Numbered from the stretch's first letter, positions 35,349-46,439 are shown. The stretch is DNA of 64,000 bases from Brachypterus glaber (GCA_958510825.1 OY294048.1:17191589-17255588), one strand, 5' to 3'. Translations and numbers: made by a program. Notes: generated from the letters alone by a model not told the origin.

Positions 35349-36311
35349 ATGGAACCAACAAATAAAGATTTATACGAAATTTTAAAACATATTCAAAGCT
35401 CAATTGAAAGTCAAAACACTGAATTAAATACAAAAATAGACAACCTCTCATTGAAGATAGATCAGACGACACAAAATATCGAAACACTATTTGAAGAAAA
35501 TAAAAAAATCGAAACAAAGCAACAAAACTTAAATAAAAAAATTGAAAATTTGGAAAAACAACTGGCAAAGTACAGGGAAAATAATTTTATAGTTTACGGC
35601 CTAAAGGAAGAAATAGATGAAAACTTGATAGAAACTTTGAATAATTTTACGATAAAATATTTTAACATTACCGTCACAGTACAAGACATAAATAACATAT
35701 ATAGACTGGGAAAAAATTCAAATAATAATCTACACCGACCTATTATGATAAAGTTTGTTTCAAACTTAAAGAAACAAGAAATTTTTAAACAATTACCAAA
35801 ATTAAAAAACTCTGGAATCAGTGTGGCACATGATCTCTCCGAAGAGCAAAGGGCAATTCAAAAAGTACTGGTAAAACATCTTAAAGAGGCAAAGGCAAAG
35901 AACTACACAGCAAAAATATATAGGGATACATTAATTGTTAACGGGGAAACATTTACTTACAAGCAACTTCTTGAAACAAATAATAGCACCCACACAGACT
36001 CCCCTAGTGTACTTCTACCACAACAAAGACTAATAAGTAGTGCCCCGCCAACACCAATACGTATACGAAACGATAGTGAAACAGACGAAAAATTAGAAAT
36101 AGCGGAAAGTAGCGGCACAGAAGAAGAAATATCTGAAAAGGAAGAGGAAGAGGAAGAAGATATATCCGAAGAACATTGTTCAAAAAAAACAAAAAAAGAG
36201 GAAAAGAGTGAGATAGAGAAAAAAAAGAAAGAGGAAAAGTCAGAAAAGAAAAAACGGTGCGAGATAACTCCAATCAAAAAAAATCCAAAAAGGTCTAAGA
36301 AGAAAAACTAA
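35349..36311 (+). CDS. LINE ORF1 protein (coiled-coil RNA-binding, chaperone-like)
   Basis: A 320-residue protein starting at the ATG at 35349. Residues about 10-80 form a heptad-rich coiled coil (KIDNLSLKID, KKIETKQQNLNKKIENLEKQ). Residues about 82-200 resemble the RRM-plus-C-terminal domain of L1-type ORF1 proteins: NNFIVYGLKEE opens it, then IYRLGK, RPIMIKFVS and GISVAHDLSEEQR. The tail from about 240 is low complexity, first acidic (EEEEEEDISEE) then lysine-rich. No CCHC zinc knuckles are seen. From family knowledge such proteins trimerise and bind LINE RNA. Intact and immediately upstream of ORF2 on the same strand. Confidence 0.85.
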   Translation: MEPTNKDLYEILKHIQSSIESQNTELNTKIDNLSLKIDQTTQNIETLFEENKKIETKQQNLNKKIENLEKQLAKYRENNFIVYGLKEEIDENLIETLNNFTIKYFNITVTVQDINNIYRLGKNSNNNLHRPIMIKFVSNLKKQEIFKQLPKLKNSGISVAHDLSEEQRAIQKVLVKHLKEAKAKNYTAKIYRDTLIVNGETFTYKQLLETNNSTHTDSPSVLLPQQRLISSAPPTPIRIRNDSETDEKLEIAESSGTEEEISEKEEEEEEDISEEHCSKKTKKEEKSEIEKKKKEEKSEKKKRCEITPIKKNPKRSKKKN

Positions 36312-36331
36312 ATAGTAATTTTTATAAATCT

Positions 36332-36376
<45 letters not shown>

Positions 36377-36560
36377 ATCTTTATTTATCTTTATTTTAAA
36401 CTTGTAGTGTTTTATGTTTTTTTTCTTAATTTTAGGTCTAGGTTTTAACTTATTCATTTTAATAATTTATATTTATCTTAAACATACACAAAAAAAGAAG
36501 GTAGTTATATATTTTTTTTTAAATTATTATTAGGTTTAAATTAAATTGTTTTTTTTTTAC
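36312..36560 (+). other. LINE spacer between ORF1 and ORF2
   Basis: AT-rich, with the (CT)n run and no reading frame. ORF2 translation may depend on reinitiation or a separate mechanism, as in other two-ORF LINEs (inference). Confidence 0.7.
36336..36372 (+). repeat. (CT)n microsatellite between LINE ORF1 and ORF2
   Basis: A run of alternating C and T just after the ORF1 stop, inside the retrotransposon. It lies in the 250-bp spacer before ORF2. It may be a normal part of this family or a local expansion. Confidence 0.9.
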
Positions 36561-39483
36561 ATGGATCCATTTATAAAAGACTTTGATGTTCATAATATTA
36601 TTACAGAAACAGTCAGTAGCGCGTATGAATGTAATAAAGTATTTGAAATAAATTCTAAACACACAAATTTTAAGTTACTTCAACTAAATATTAGAAGTAT
36701 TAAAAAGAACTTAACAGAATTAGAAATTTTTTTGGGTCAATTTTCAGATAAATTTGAGTGCATAGTACTCACAGAAACTCGCCAAGTTAACATTGATTAT
36801 ATTAAATTAAATGGGTACAGTGTGGTATATAGCGGGGGCACATTTAATCAGAATGATGGTGTGATTATGTTTTTAAAAGACGGAATTAGATACAGTCATA
36901 AAATTGATAAAATAAATGATTGCAAAATTATAAATACAAACATTGAGTTTATGAACAAACTAATTAATATAATAGGTATTTATAGACTACATCCTATAAA
37001 AATAACAAACTTTTTGTCAGATCTTGATAGCTACCTAAATGCAAATACTTTCAAAGCAGATGTTTGTATGTTTACAGGTGACCTAAATATAGATATCCTA
37101 GATCCTGTTGGTCCCTCTGGTGAGTACTTGAACATTATGGGGGAACATAATTTTAAATCGTTAATAAATAATATAACAAGGAAAAATAACAATGAAAAAG
37201 GCACATGTATTGATCATATTTTTATTAAAACTAGGATTAACATAGAGGAACATATTTTACCTGTAATCGTAAAAACCAATATTACTGATCATTACCCAAT
37301 TACTACACAAATTATACTGGAAAAGGAACAAAAAAAACAAAGTAATACAAAAAATTATATTAAACAAATTAATTATAAAACACTAAATCAGCATTTAAAC
37401 CAAGTCAAATGGGACCATATTCTTGAAGGCGATGTGGAAACTGCAACAAAAAAATTTATAAATATAATACAGGAAAATATAGAATTAAATACTATCCAAA
37501 AAAAAATTAAAAAAGAGTTGAGGAAACGCAAACCCTGGATTACGCAAGGACTTATTATTTCAATTAATTACAGAGACAAACTATTGGATTATTATCACCG
37601 AACACAAAACGAAGAGATTAAAAAAGAATACAATGTTTACAGAAATAAATTAAATCAACTTATAAATAAAGCAAAAAATGGCTACTATAAAAATAAAATA
37701 GATACTAGCTCAAGCAACAAAGGAATGTGGGATACAATTAACGAACTAAAAAATACAAAATCAAATAAAAATGAGATAAAAGAAATAAGAGATGGAAATT
37801 TAATTATTACTAACAAACAAAAAATGTGTGACACTTTTAATAAGCATTATATTGAAATGGGAAGTAAACTTGCAAACAAAATTAAAAAGAATAAAAATTA
37901 TAAGGAGAATAAACTTAAAATGCCAAACTCTATGTTTTTACTCCCCACATGTCCCGAAGAAATACAATCAGTCATAAAAAAGTTAAAAAACAAAAAGTCT
38001 GTTGGTTTTGATTGCATAAGTACAGAAACCATAAAAAATATTTCTCAAAATATTGTTTACCCTCTTTCAAAACTAATCAACACCATTTTTATCACAGGAA
38101 TTTGCCCAACACCTTTTAAAACTTCAATTATAGTACCAATTTATAAAAAAGGAGACAGGTTAGATCCAGTTAATTACAGGCCGATATCGCTTATCACTAA
38201 CTTTACAAAAAATTTTTGAAACCCTTTTAAAAATAAGACTAGATGGCTTTATTAAAAAGTACTCAATAATTTCAGAAAAGCAATTTGGTTTCCAGAAAGG
38301 AAAATCGACCCAGGATGCTATAATCTCACTAGTGACTGAACTGTATGACGCTATTGATAAAGGAATACCAGCAATATGCATTTTTTTAGATCTTGCAAAA
38401 GCGTTTGATACGGTCAGTCATGAAAAGCTTATTAGCATTCTGGAAGATCTGGGAATTAGAGGAACCCTTCTGAAGTTAATGAAAAGCTATTTAAAAGACA
38501 GACAACAGTTTGTAAAACTTGGAAATAAATTCAGTGCACCGATGTCCCCCGAATATGGTGTCCCCCAAGGCACTATTTTAGGACCATTATTATTTATTCT
38601 CTATTTGAACAACCTATTTAGAATTAACAGCAAAGGGAAAATAATTAGTTTTGCGGACGATACTACCATCTTTTATAAGGGTCTAACATGGCAACTGCTT
38701 AAAGATATGATAGAATCAGATTTTGTCAAAATTAAAGAATGGTTTGATCACAACTTATTAACTTTGAACGTTGATAAGACTGTATTCATGGCGTTTGGTT
38801 CATATGCCAATAGTCTACCAGAATATAGTCTGCTCAACTTTCGCAGTACATTTGAAAATTTTTCCATAAGCTCAGCAACATCAACTAAATTTCTAGGCCT
38901 TACAATTGATAAACATCTCAAATGGGATCTGCAAGTGCAACAAATAACTAAAAAAATAAGATGCCTCATACCATATTTCAAAATATTACAGCAAATCCTT
39001 AATGAAAGGCAGTTAAATACTGTATACAATGCACTAGTAGAAACCCATTTGAGATATGGTATCTTGGGCTGGGGAGGGGTTTATAGAAACCATATAGAAG
39101 ATCTTGAAGTCTCACAAAAAAGGATTCTTAAAATTATACACAATGTCCCGTATACTTACCCAACTGACGAATTGTTCAAGCTCTCTGGTAAAATGGACTG
39201 CAGACAGTTATATTATTTGTCCCTATGTACATACACGCATTCTGAAAAACAAAAACATAGAATCACCAATACTAGACAAAATATGAACTTACCTGTTCCA
39301 AAAGTTTGTAAGACCATAGGTCAAAGGAGTAGCAAGTTCTTAGGACCAAGGGTTTATAACCAATTACCTGCAAACATAAAAAACGTGTCCGGCATCATTT
39401 TGTTTAAAAAAGTGTGCAAAAACTATATATTACAGCTTTCTAGAGAATTTATAACTGGAAAAATTGATATAAAAAATAATTAA
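36561..39483 (+). pseudogene. LINE ORF2, endonuclease-reverse transcriptase, one frameshift
   Basis: Encodes an APE-type endonuclease followed by a reverse transcriptase, which nick the target and copy the element RNA. The ATG at 36561 is the likely start. Endonuclease motifs are LLQLNIRSIKKN, VLTETR, FTGDLNIDIL, DHIFIK and ITDHYPI, so the metal and base-contact residues are present. RT motifs are VNYRPISLIT, QFGFQKGKST, FLDLAKAFDTVSHEKL, GVPQGTILGPLLF and SFADDTT, giving a complete catalytic aspartate set. The C-terminal part (WKFD-like, YGILGWGG, RILKIIHNVPY) matches the usual LINE tail; no RNase H. At about 38203-38208 an A-run carries one extra base. This ends the first frame at 38219 and shifts the rest into another frame, which is then open to 39483. 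Without it the protein would be about 973 residues, normal for the group. A sequencing or assembly error in the homopolymer is possible. Confidence 0.9.
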
Positions 39484-40041
39484 CACATAAAATAGTATAC
39501 TAATTAATTAAATTCTATTTCAAATACTTACGATCTATTACATATAGACTTTATTATATAACTGGTCCATACCTAAAACAAAAAATACATATATAATGAT
39601 ATTTACTATTATTATATTATTATTATACATAAACTTAATTACCTTCTTCTTTAAATACTTACCTCTATTTTTAAGCTAAAAATTAACTTTTAAAATACTT
39701 ACCTTAAAAAAATTAAATAAATAAATAAAAAAAAAAGTAAAAAAAAAAAAAAAAAAACAAAAAAAAAAAAACAAAAATATTTATTTGTATGTATATGTAT
39801 GTGTGTGTGTATATATTTATAGATTGTTAGCCTTTTGGGTTTGGTTATTAATATTAGATACGGATATTGTTATTGGATTTATTATTAGATATTATTATTG
39901 TTGTTTTTTATAATTATTATTATTAATTTTATAGATAATGTAAAATTTGTTAATTACACATACAAATGTCTAGCTACATTTAAGTGTAAAATTTGCATAT
40001 TTATTGCAAATGCTTTATGTTTGTAAACTTTCTGCAATAAA

Positions 40042-40076
<35 letters not shown>
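40042..40076 (+). repeat. (ATT)n tail of the LINE
   Basis: Eleven or so ATT units directly after TTTCTGCAATAA. Non-LTR elements of the CR1/L2/I type commonly end in short tandem repeats instead of poly(A). It marks the 3' end of the element. Confidence 0.85.
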
Positions 40077-40077
<1 letters not shown>

Positions 40078-40164
40078 ATGACTACTCATTTTCCACGGCC
40101 CGCTTATGTTGTATTTGGTAAACCTAGTCGAAATAGTTTTTATAGATTTAAATAAAAAGATATA

Positions 40165-40690
40165 CAGGGTTGTTCAGGAGAAAGTTCGAAAAAGAAAGAA
40201 GTAATTCTACTTTAAAAAAAGTTCCTATAAAGGTTGGTCCGGAAATGAACCCCAAGCTTGGGGCTTAGCTAAGGGAGCTACCTTCTAAGGGTACATCTAA
40301 AAATTAGTTTTATTTAATATTTTTGAAACCTTATAAAGCACTCATTTTTGCCCTTGCCTTAGCATTGATAGCCCTTATCATTGATATCCCTTATCATTTC
40401 ATGTAGTTTTTATTTAGTAATTTTAACCAGGGACGTGCAAAATGGGGCAATGACACTTTTTTGCCCCAAACTTTTATCTCCATAGATTTTTTGACCTTTT
40501 CTCTATAAAATATTAATCTTTAATTAAAAATACATAAAAAGGTATTCCTTATGTAACACCGTCGAGCCAACGGTTTTCGAGAAACTTGAAATTAAAGAGA
40601 CAATTTCGCGTTCTGAGGTTAAAAAATAGGTACTAAAAAATGCTCTAATAAAATTGTAATACTGCAGGGTAATTCTATATTAAACACCGT
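40165..40690. repeat. Diverged relative of the CACGGTGTATTTG family
   Basis: Shares with 16115-16560 the order AAGGGAGCTA, a TTTATTTAATA block, ACCAGGGACGTGCAAAATGG (versus ACCAGGGGTGTGCGAAACGG), ATACATAAAAAGGTA and CGGTTTTCGAGAAA. It lies next to the 3' end of the LINE. Confidence 0.6.
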
Positions 40691-41154
40691 AAAAAAAATC
40701 TCGTATACCTACAACTAGATTCAAAAATATGTTTTAAGAATATTACGGCCTCTTAAAGATTTACACTTTGTAAAGCATCGTAGCTCCCTTAAAAGCGTTT
40801 GTGAATATTTATGTATGAGAAGTTTTTTTCATAGTTTTTAATGTAGAATCTCTTTGCTGTATTGAAATTTTTCCTGTTTTTGATGCTCAGAACATGAAAT
40901 TGCCACTTTATTTGCAATTTGAAAACGACCCTAAGTATTACAAAAGGAGTACCTGGGAGGTTAGCTTTTTTCAGTAATTGTTAAAATTATTTAATTTCTT
41001 CTTAATTGTGTTAATCTTCTTTTATTTATTAGAAAATTATAAAAATGTTTAAATTTCTTAACTGTTAATTGTTTTTCTATTTGAAAAATATATAAAAATA
41101 AAATTTATTTAATTAAGTATAAGGGCATATGTTATTTTTAACTCCACTCGTAGA

Positions 41155-41295
41155 AAAAATATTGTTCCCAAAGCATGCGTAAAGAGGCTTTTCCGCACTC
41201 GATTGCTTGCCTGAACTCCTCTGCGCGTCATTAAGGCAAATGCAATCTAGTGTGGAAAAGAGCCTCTTTCCACACTTGTTAGGAAAATAGCTCTT
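41155..41295. repeat. Copy of the GCGGAAAAGAGCC repeat with inverted halves
   Basis: GAGGCTTTTCCGCACTCGAT faces GTGTGGAAAAGAGCCTCTTT, giving a hairpin of about 130 bp. Same family as 2595-2710. Confidence 0.6.
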
Positions 41296-41485
41296 TTATC
41301 GGTTTAATCGGAAACGACCCCAACTTTTAAATTTTAAATGTAACACCTAGTATATTTGGACCCTCCATTAAATTCTGTCTATTATCTCAAGCTTTTGTTA
41401 AAGTTTGACAGCTTTTGTCATTTTTAAATAAAATTTAGTTTCAGATTTTTTATCTGGAAAGTCACTAAATCTATTCATTTTTGAT

Positions 41486-42036
41486 GGCAGACTAACATAT
41501 CTACTCTAAATTTCTCTACTCCCTAACATCCCTACTCCATAACATCCCTACTCCATAACAACTCTACTCCGTAACATCTCTACTCCATAACATTTCTACT
41601 CCGTAACAACTCTACTCCACACTATAGACACTCGATTAGCCACTTGTCTTAACTTAAAAGAATATTTGTCATGCTAAGTCACTGTCAAAAATGAATTCAG
41701 TTTATTAATTACTTACATATTAGTGCATGTTAAGAATACGCGGTCATTGTTGCTTTTAAAATAATTCATTTATGATTGTTCTAGATTTACATTTAAAGAT
41801 AAACGTTTTCTAGGAAAAAATTAAAATAATCTAGAAGAAGAAGATTCTTTGTTCTTTGAACTGCTCATTTATTATTAAGTTGCTAATAAAGTGCATGTAG
41901 TGTGGAGTAGAGTTGTTACAGAGTAGAAATGTTATGGAGTAGAGATGTTATGGAGTAGAGTTGTTGTGGAGTAGGGATGTTATGGAGTAGGGATGTTAGG
42001 GAGTAGAGAAATTTAGAGTAGAGATGTTAGTCTGCC
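41486..42036. mobile_element. Foldback-type element with 8-bp target duplication
   Basis: The ends are GGCAGACTAACATATCTACT (left) and, inverted, GGCAGACTAACATCTCTACT (right). TTTTTGAT flanks both sides (41478-41485 and 42037-42044). The arms of about 140 bp consist of 20-bp subrepeats of the type CTCCATAACATCCCTACTC. The middle 270 bp is AT-rich and non-coding. Subrepeated arms are typical of foldback elements, and an 8-bp duplication occurs in hAT and P superfamilies. A relative is at 55573-55912. Confidence 0.87.
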
Positions 42037-42257
42037 TTTTTGATCATATATTGGTATAAAAATACAATTAAAAAAAAAATTACTTTCGATTTTACACGAA
42101 AACTAAATTTTGGATAAACACATTTTTTGCTTTTACTAAATTTTTTGCATTATTACGTCCCAACAAAGAAAAATATTAGCGGCAATAAAGCACATGCTTA
42201 AAGTACTAAACTGTTTTTAGATATTTTAATTTAATTTTTGGTTAAAATTATAATTAT

Positions 42258-43709
42258 ACTGCTCTACACTCAAAAATTTTCTGACACCATTTTAGTTAAG
42301 TCTAGACCTATTTGATGTGCTGTTTTTGGAATCTTGATTCGTTTTCCTCGATCAGCTCGTTTCTTTAAGATATATCGCGTTTTTTTGCCTATAGTTATAG
42401 TGAAAAAATAATGGTCTATTTTTTTTGCCGTGAATTGGTTCTCTATAATATGTTAAATGTTAATATATGTTAAAAAAAGCGGATTTAAAATGTCTTTATT
42501 CGTTCGTATTTTATAAATTTAAAAAAATTAGATTTTTTCGCATTTTTTCGCTACATTTTGATGAAAATTTTATATAAATACTAAAGATAATATCTTATCA
42601 TATTATGGAATTTATAAGCAGCACTAACACACATGTAAAGTTTGTAAAAATAAAAAAAAGTTTTAGATTAAATACATTAACGGAGATTTTACGGGGGGTA
42701 ATTGAAAGCAGAACAAAAATATTTCGAATTATTTTGATGTTTATTTAATGTTATTTTTATGTTTGAAAACAAGGGGAAAATTTTTTTTTTTATTTTTTTT
42801 TCTGTTTTTTTTTTCACAATAAATTATATTGCTGCTATCTAAAAATAAATAAAATACTTTAATATTTTTTTTTCGATAACCCCCGGTAAAATATCCGTCA
42901 CTGGATTAAATCAATTTTTTTTTATTTTTATAAACCGCATGAAGGGCTAAAGGGAAACACGATCATAGTCCATTTTTTGTCGAAAATTTTTTAGACACCC
43001 CATCTAAAAGCTTGGGTCATATGTGTTAGCATTGCGTATAAAAATTAGAGTATATCTGTTGTATTTATATAAATTTTTTATTAACATACATCGAAAAAAT
43101 GCGAAAAAATCTCATTTTGTTAATTTAGAAGTGCTCGTATAAAAAACAATTTGAATATATTTAAAATCCCCTTTTTTGGCTTAGAGCCCCATTACTAGGG
43201 GATCAATCCAGGGCAAAATTTGTTAGACCTTACTTTTTTTTTGCTATAACTATAGGCAAAAAAACGAACTGATCGAGAAAAACGGAAAAACGTTGCAAAA
43301 TCAGAGAATGTAATATAGCCAGACGCAACTAAAAGGTCCCCGGCAAATAAAAATAGTTATTTTAGTACTAGTGGGTAAAGTAAGATATTGCCCATGAGAA
43401 AATTAACATGCGAGGTGTCAGCCAAGCAGGTTAATTTTCGAGAGGGCAATATCGGTTTACCCATGAGTGCCATACAAGGTTTTATCCAATAAATAGCTTA
43501 GGAATTCATGTTTTTATTAAAAATTTTAATGACATTTACAGGAAAATAATTTGACAAGTGACAGTTGAGTGGGTAAAATAAATAATTATCCACTCAATAA
43601 AGTAAAAGCCACGCGGGGGTTATTATTGAGTTTATCTATTTAAAATAAAGCTGGTAATTGTCTTATTATCTGTATGTATTGGATAAAAATCTTTTTTTAT
43701 TGAGCAGTG
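42258..43709. mobile_element. Palindromic element, CACTGCTC ends, interrupted copy
   Basis: The left end is ACTGCTCTACACTCAAAAAT. The arms mirror blocks such as CGATCAGCTCGTTT, GCCTATAGTTATAG and TTCGCATTTTTTCG. The right terminal block GAGCAGTG is at 43702-43709, separated from CCGGCAAAT (about 43348) by about 350 bp that the copy at 50002-51010 lacks, so this copy carries a later insertion. No coding potential. Confidence 0.7.
43388..43456. repeat. Hairpin inside the inserted segment
   Basis: GATATTGCCCATGAGAAAAT faces ATTTTCGAGAGGGCAATATC, with GGGTAAA/TTTACCC just outside. It may be the core of a small MITE within 43350-43695. Confidence 0.65.
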
Positions 43710-44245
43710 TTAATAGTAGGGTTTGGCGAAAGTGGAGAAATAGACCTTTTCTTTTCGATTGTCCAGAATCTGAACTTTCAAAACAAGAAATAGGATAATT
43801 TTGTCTTGACTATTTTTTGACGATTAACTTATTGTCTCCTCTAACTTGTCTTGTCTTGCGAAAGTCTTGTATGTAATTGTATATTATTGAAAAAGATTTA
43901 TTTTAGCATGTTGCAAATCCAAATAAAACCTTCACAGCTAGTAACATTTTAAATCGCGTATACAATATCGTGTAACTGCAAAATAGAGTGCCTACTAATT
44001 CAATTTTAGTTTGACACGATAATACTTTTATACCATATTGGATGTGACATTTAAAAGGATGTTATTTTATGCCTATTATTTCGTGACATATTATATTAAC
44101 ATAGCGATAGTAATAAATATTTAAATGGAACGTGTCATAGTTTATTATTGTATACACTGTAAAAAAAATTCAATAATTGCCACAGACCAATTCACAGCAT
44201 TGCAAGATGTAAAATACCCTGAACTGACATGTAATTTTCATATAT

Positions 44246-44419
44246 AATTACACAAGAGGCTGAGAATTATGCGGGAAAAAATCGCTGTTTTCACGAAAAT
44301 TTGCTATCTGGAAATAATTACGACCGGGGCGATGCCCCTGGAGTAATTATTTCCTTTGACAGCAAATTTGAATGAAAACTGGGAATTTTTCCCGATAATT
44401 CAAAGAATCATGTGTAATT
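44246..44419. mobile_element. Hairpin MITE, 86-bp arms, almost no loop
   Basis: AATTACACAAGAGGCTGAGA faces TCAAAGAATCATGTGTAATT. The inner arms GAAAATTTGCTATCTGGAAA / TTTCCTTTGACAGCAAATTT meet at GGGGCGATGCCCC. Pairing is about 80 percent. Confidence 0.8.
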
Positions 44420-45230
44420 CGGAAGATTATTTTTAACTGTCTTTAATATGTCAAACTAACTTTTATATTTTTTTCATCGGAAATTGATATAAATTGTTTT
44501 ATTATTTATCTTAATATTTTTAAGGGCATATTCGTTGATTTGGTTAATTTAATTACATTCTCAACTGCTATACTAAAACCTTTTTGTCCATTTTTAAATT
44601 GCAAATTATAGTTCTGTCAATAGTTTACTCACTTAATGCAGTACTGACTAGCGCGGTACTGCTCTATGCTTGCAAGCATGTTCATAAAAGTCAACCTATA
44701 AAAACTGTCATTACATTTTATAAAAAGAATATTTTAAGATATTTTTTGGTAAAAAAAAAAACAAAATACTACAGCGATTCTCACTAGAATTTTTTACAGT
44801 AGAAAATTCCCAATATAGCTATAATATGATTGGATAGAAATAAACACGTAGTAGAAATAAACACGCCAGAAATATTGTTAAATGATTGGTTGATAAAAAC
44901 GTTAAAAAATAATCAGTAAAATTACATAGTTCATAGTTTCACATTATCGTATGTAGGTATGTATTGTTTGAAAAGTAAAAAGAAGTATTCGCACGGTATT
45001 CCTTATTTTAGACAGTAAGTAATTTAGATTTATTCACAATCATTAAGAAATAAGCTAATTGCATACATATGTATAAGTTGGAAAATCAATTATTGTTAAC
45101 TTCTAGTACCAAAAAGTTTGAAACACCACATTTTCATCGCTTGGTCGGGAACTGTCTTGTGACTAACTTCACTTCAGATATGTCAAAAACTTAAATGTAT
45201 TAAAATGTTATGAAAAAAATAGTTTTATAT

Positions 45231-45503
45231 TATATTCAACTTCAAGATGAGGTAGACTTAAACAAAAGAATCTCGCAAGACGGCAGCTGGTGCGTGGTTT
45301 CATTGGTTAATCCACACGAATGTTGCAAGAGTAGGGATGTAGAAAATTAAACAGGTCAGTACGTGAGCACTTGCGACTAAGCGTACAATGCATTTCAATG
45401 GACCGTTATATAGAAATATTTTGTTTTGAGTTCAACCCTGTCACTAAATCCATTATATTCACCTGCTTTTGTTTACACTTACTTCATCTTGAAGTTGAAT
45501 ATA
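45231..45503. mobile_element. MITE with TATATTCAACTTCAAGATGA-type ends
   Basis: TATATTCAACTTCAAGATGA (left, allowing one change) mirrors TCATCTTGAAGTTGAATATA (45484-45503), followed inward by AAACAAAAG. The interior is non-coding. A TA or TATA duplication is possible. Confidence 0.7.
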
Positions 45504-45595
45504 CTATATTTAGTTTTTTAAAATGACATTAGATACACATTTAAATTGCAGTATTTTCGTGTTTCTAAAATATATTAAATTTACAACCAATTTAT

Positions 45596-45598
<3 letters not shown>

Positions 45599-45628
<30 letters not shown>
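45599..45628. repeat. (TA)n microsatellite
   Basis: Uninterrupted TA repeat at the left border of the palindrome at 45629-45922. Confidence 0.9.
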
Positions 45629-45630
<2 letters not shown>

Positions 45631-45922
45631 CCGAAGGAAAAATTATATTTTATGTTCCACAAAACTGATACCATCATTAAATTTATAAACACTGGTGAAG
45701 TTAGTTACATATTTTTGATTTATCAATTTATCAACAAAAATAAAATAAAAAATAACTTTTATGTTTTAAAATTGTTAATATTAAATAAAAGTTATTTTTT
45801 ATTTTATTTTTGTTGATAAATTGATATATCAAAAATATGTAACTAACTTCACCAGTGTTTATAAATTTAAAGATGGTATCAGTTTTGTGGAACATAAAAT
45901 ATAATTTTTCCTTCGGGAACTT
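45629..45922. mobile_element. 290-bp palindromic element
   Basis: TTCCCGAAGGAAAAATTATA faces its inverse ending TTCCTTCGGGAA. The arms of about 130 bp are nearly perfect (ACACTGGTGAAGTTAGTTAC on one side, mirrored on the other). It lies about 260 bp upstream of the GALK2 exon at 46184. Confidence 0.85.
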
Positions 45923-46000
45923 TCCCTCAGGAAATTAAACATTTTCCACCTCAGTATGCGTAATATACTATTAAGCAATGTAATTTCAAAAAAAGCTATC

Positions 46001-46165
46001 TACACTATAACGTAGGTTGCTATCTCAACTAAACGGCGTGCGTTTGTTCACAGTTGTATGACGTTATCAGGCAAACTGTTTGCTTTTTAGAATACCTTAA
46101 TATTTATTATATTTAAACACACTAAATTACCCGCTGCACGGTATTTCCCCACGTTACCCTACATT
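46001..46165 (-). repeat. Dispersed repeat ending 18 bp before the GALK2 exon
   Basis: The minus strand of this stretch matches 25650-25810 on the plus strand. Shared blocks include the region around ACAACTGTGAA, CCGTTTAGTTGAGAT and GGGGAAAT.CCG. It ends at the CACGTTACCCTA block, directly before the polypyrimidine tract and acceptor of the exon at 46184. Family unknown. Confidence 0.6.
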
Positions 46166-46183
46166 TATTTATTTTTGTTACAG

Positions 46184-46439
46184 ATAATTGCCAAACATCA
46201 AGGCCTAGAATGGTCCAAACTAAAACGCCTAGGCGACCTGCAGAAAGCTCTGGGCTTTGACCTACCTAAGATGGTCGACGTCGTTCTCCAGGTCCTTCAC
46301 GACCAACCCTATTCTAAAGCGGAAGTCGTTGAGGTACTCGAGACCACTTTGGATAGTCTAAATAAAACATCGTTGACGGAAAACACCAGGAACGTTCACA
46401 GTTTTAAGTTGAGACAGAGGGCGTTGCACGTTTTCCAGG
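46184..46439 (+). CDS. Galk2: Internal exon of N-acetylgalactosamine kinase / galactokinase (GALK2 type)
   Basis: Continuation of the kinase gene whose preceding exon ends at 3069. The acceptor is TTTTTGTTACAG ending at 46183 and the donor GTAAGT starts at 46440. The exon is 256 bp, opening in phase 0 and ending in phase 1, so the last G begins a codon of the next exon. The 85 codons read IIAKHQGLEWSKLKRLGDLQ, ALGFDLPKMVDVVLQVLHDQ, PYSKAEVVEVLETTLDSL and then NVHSFKLRQRALHVFQ. This follows the GALK2 C-terminal lobe: an 'AK..L.W....RL..VQ..LG' helix pair, the 'PY...E' segment, then 'FKL.QRA.HV', which leads into the EAARV helix in other species. GC content and codon use are visibly richer than the surrounding intron. 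The next exon was not found before the window ends, so the following intron is at least 17.5 kb. Confidence 0.95.

Larger units (their letters stand above)
35100..40076 (+). mobile_element. Nearly full-length non-LTR retrotransposon (CR1/Jockey superfamily)
   Basis: A two-ORF LINE of about 5 kb: a 5' leader of roughly 250 bp, ORF1 (35349-36311), a spacer containing a (CT)n run, ORF2 (36561-39483), and a 3' UTR ending in an (ATT)n microsatellite at 40042-40076. It inserted in the sense direction of the host gene. The exact 5' end is not certain, and I could not find a convincing target-site duplication. Endonuclease plus reverse transcriptase without RNase H, and a microsatellite tail rather than poly(A), fit the CR1/L2/Jockey group; the clade is not fixed. 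Apart from one frameshift the coding regions are open, which suggests a young insertion. Confidence 0.88.
3070..46183 (+). other. 43.1-kb intron of the GALK2-type gene
   Basis: Bounded by GTATGT at 3070 and TTACAG ending at 46183. The flanking exons match in phase (0/0) and in protein order, so no exon is missing between them by comparison with the family. Almost all identifiable content is repetitive: LINE pieces on both strands, palindromic MITEs, a piggyBac relic, a nearly complete LINE of about 5 kb and satellites. Retention of an intact reading frame on both sides suggests the gene is still spliced across it, but this is inference without transcript data. Confidence 0.88.

Noticed and set aside
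35957..36277. Serine/phenylalanine-rich minus-strand frames under the LINE
   Set aside because: They are the antisense of the acidic and lysine-rich tail of ORF1.
43388..44419. MicroRNA precursors in the hairpins at 43388 and 44246
   Set aside because: Arms are as long as those of the neighbouring MITEs and carry outer terminal repeats, so MITE origin is simpler; no expression evidence is available.
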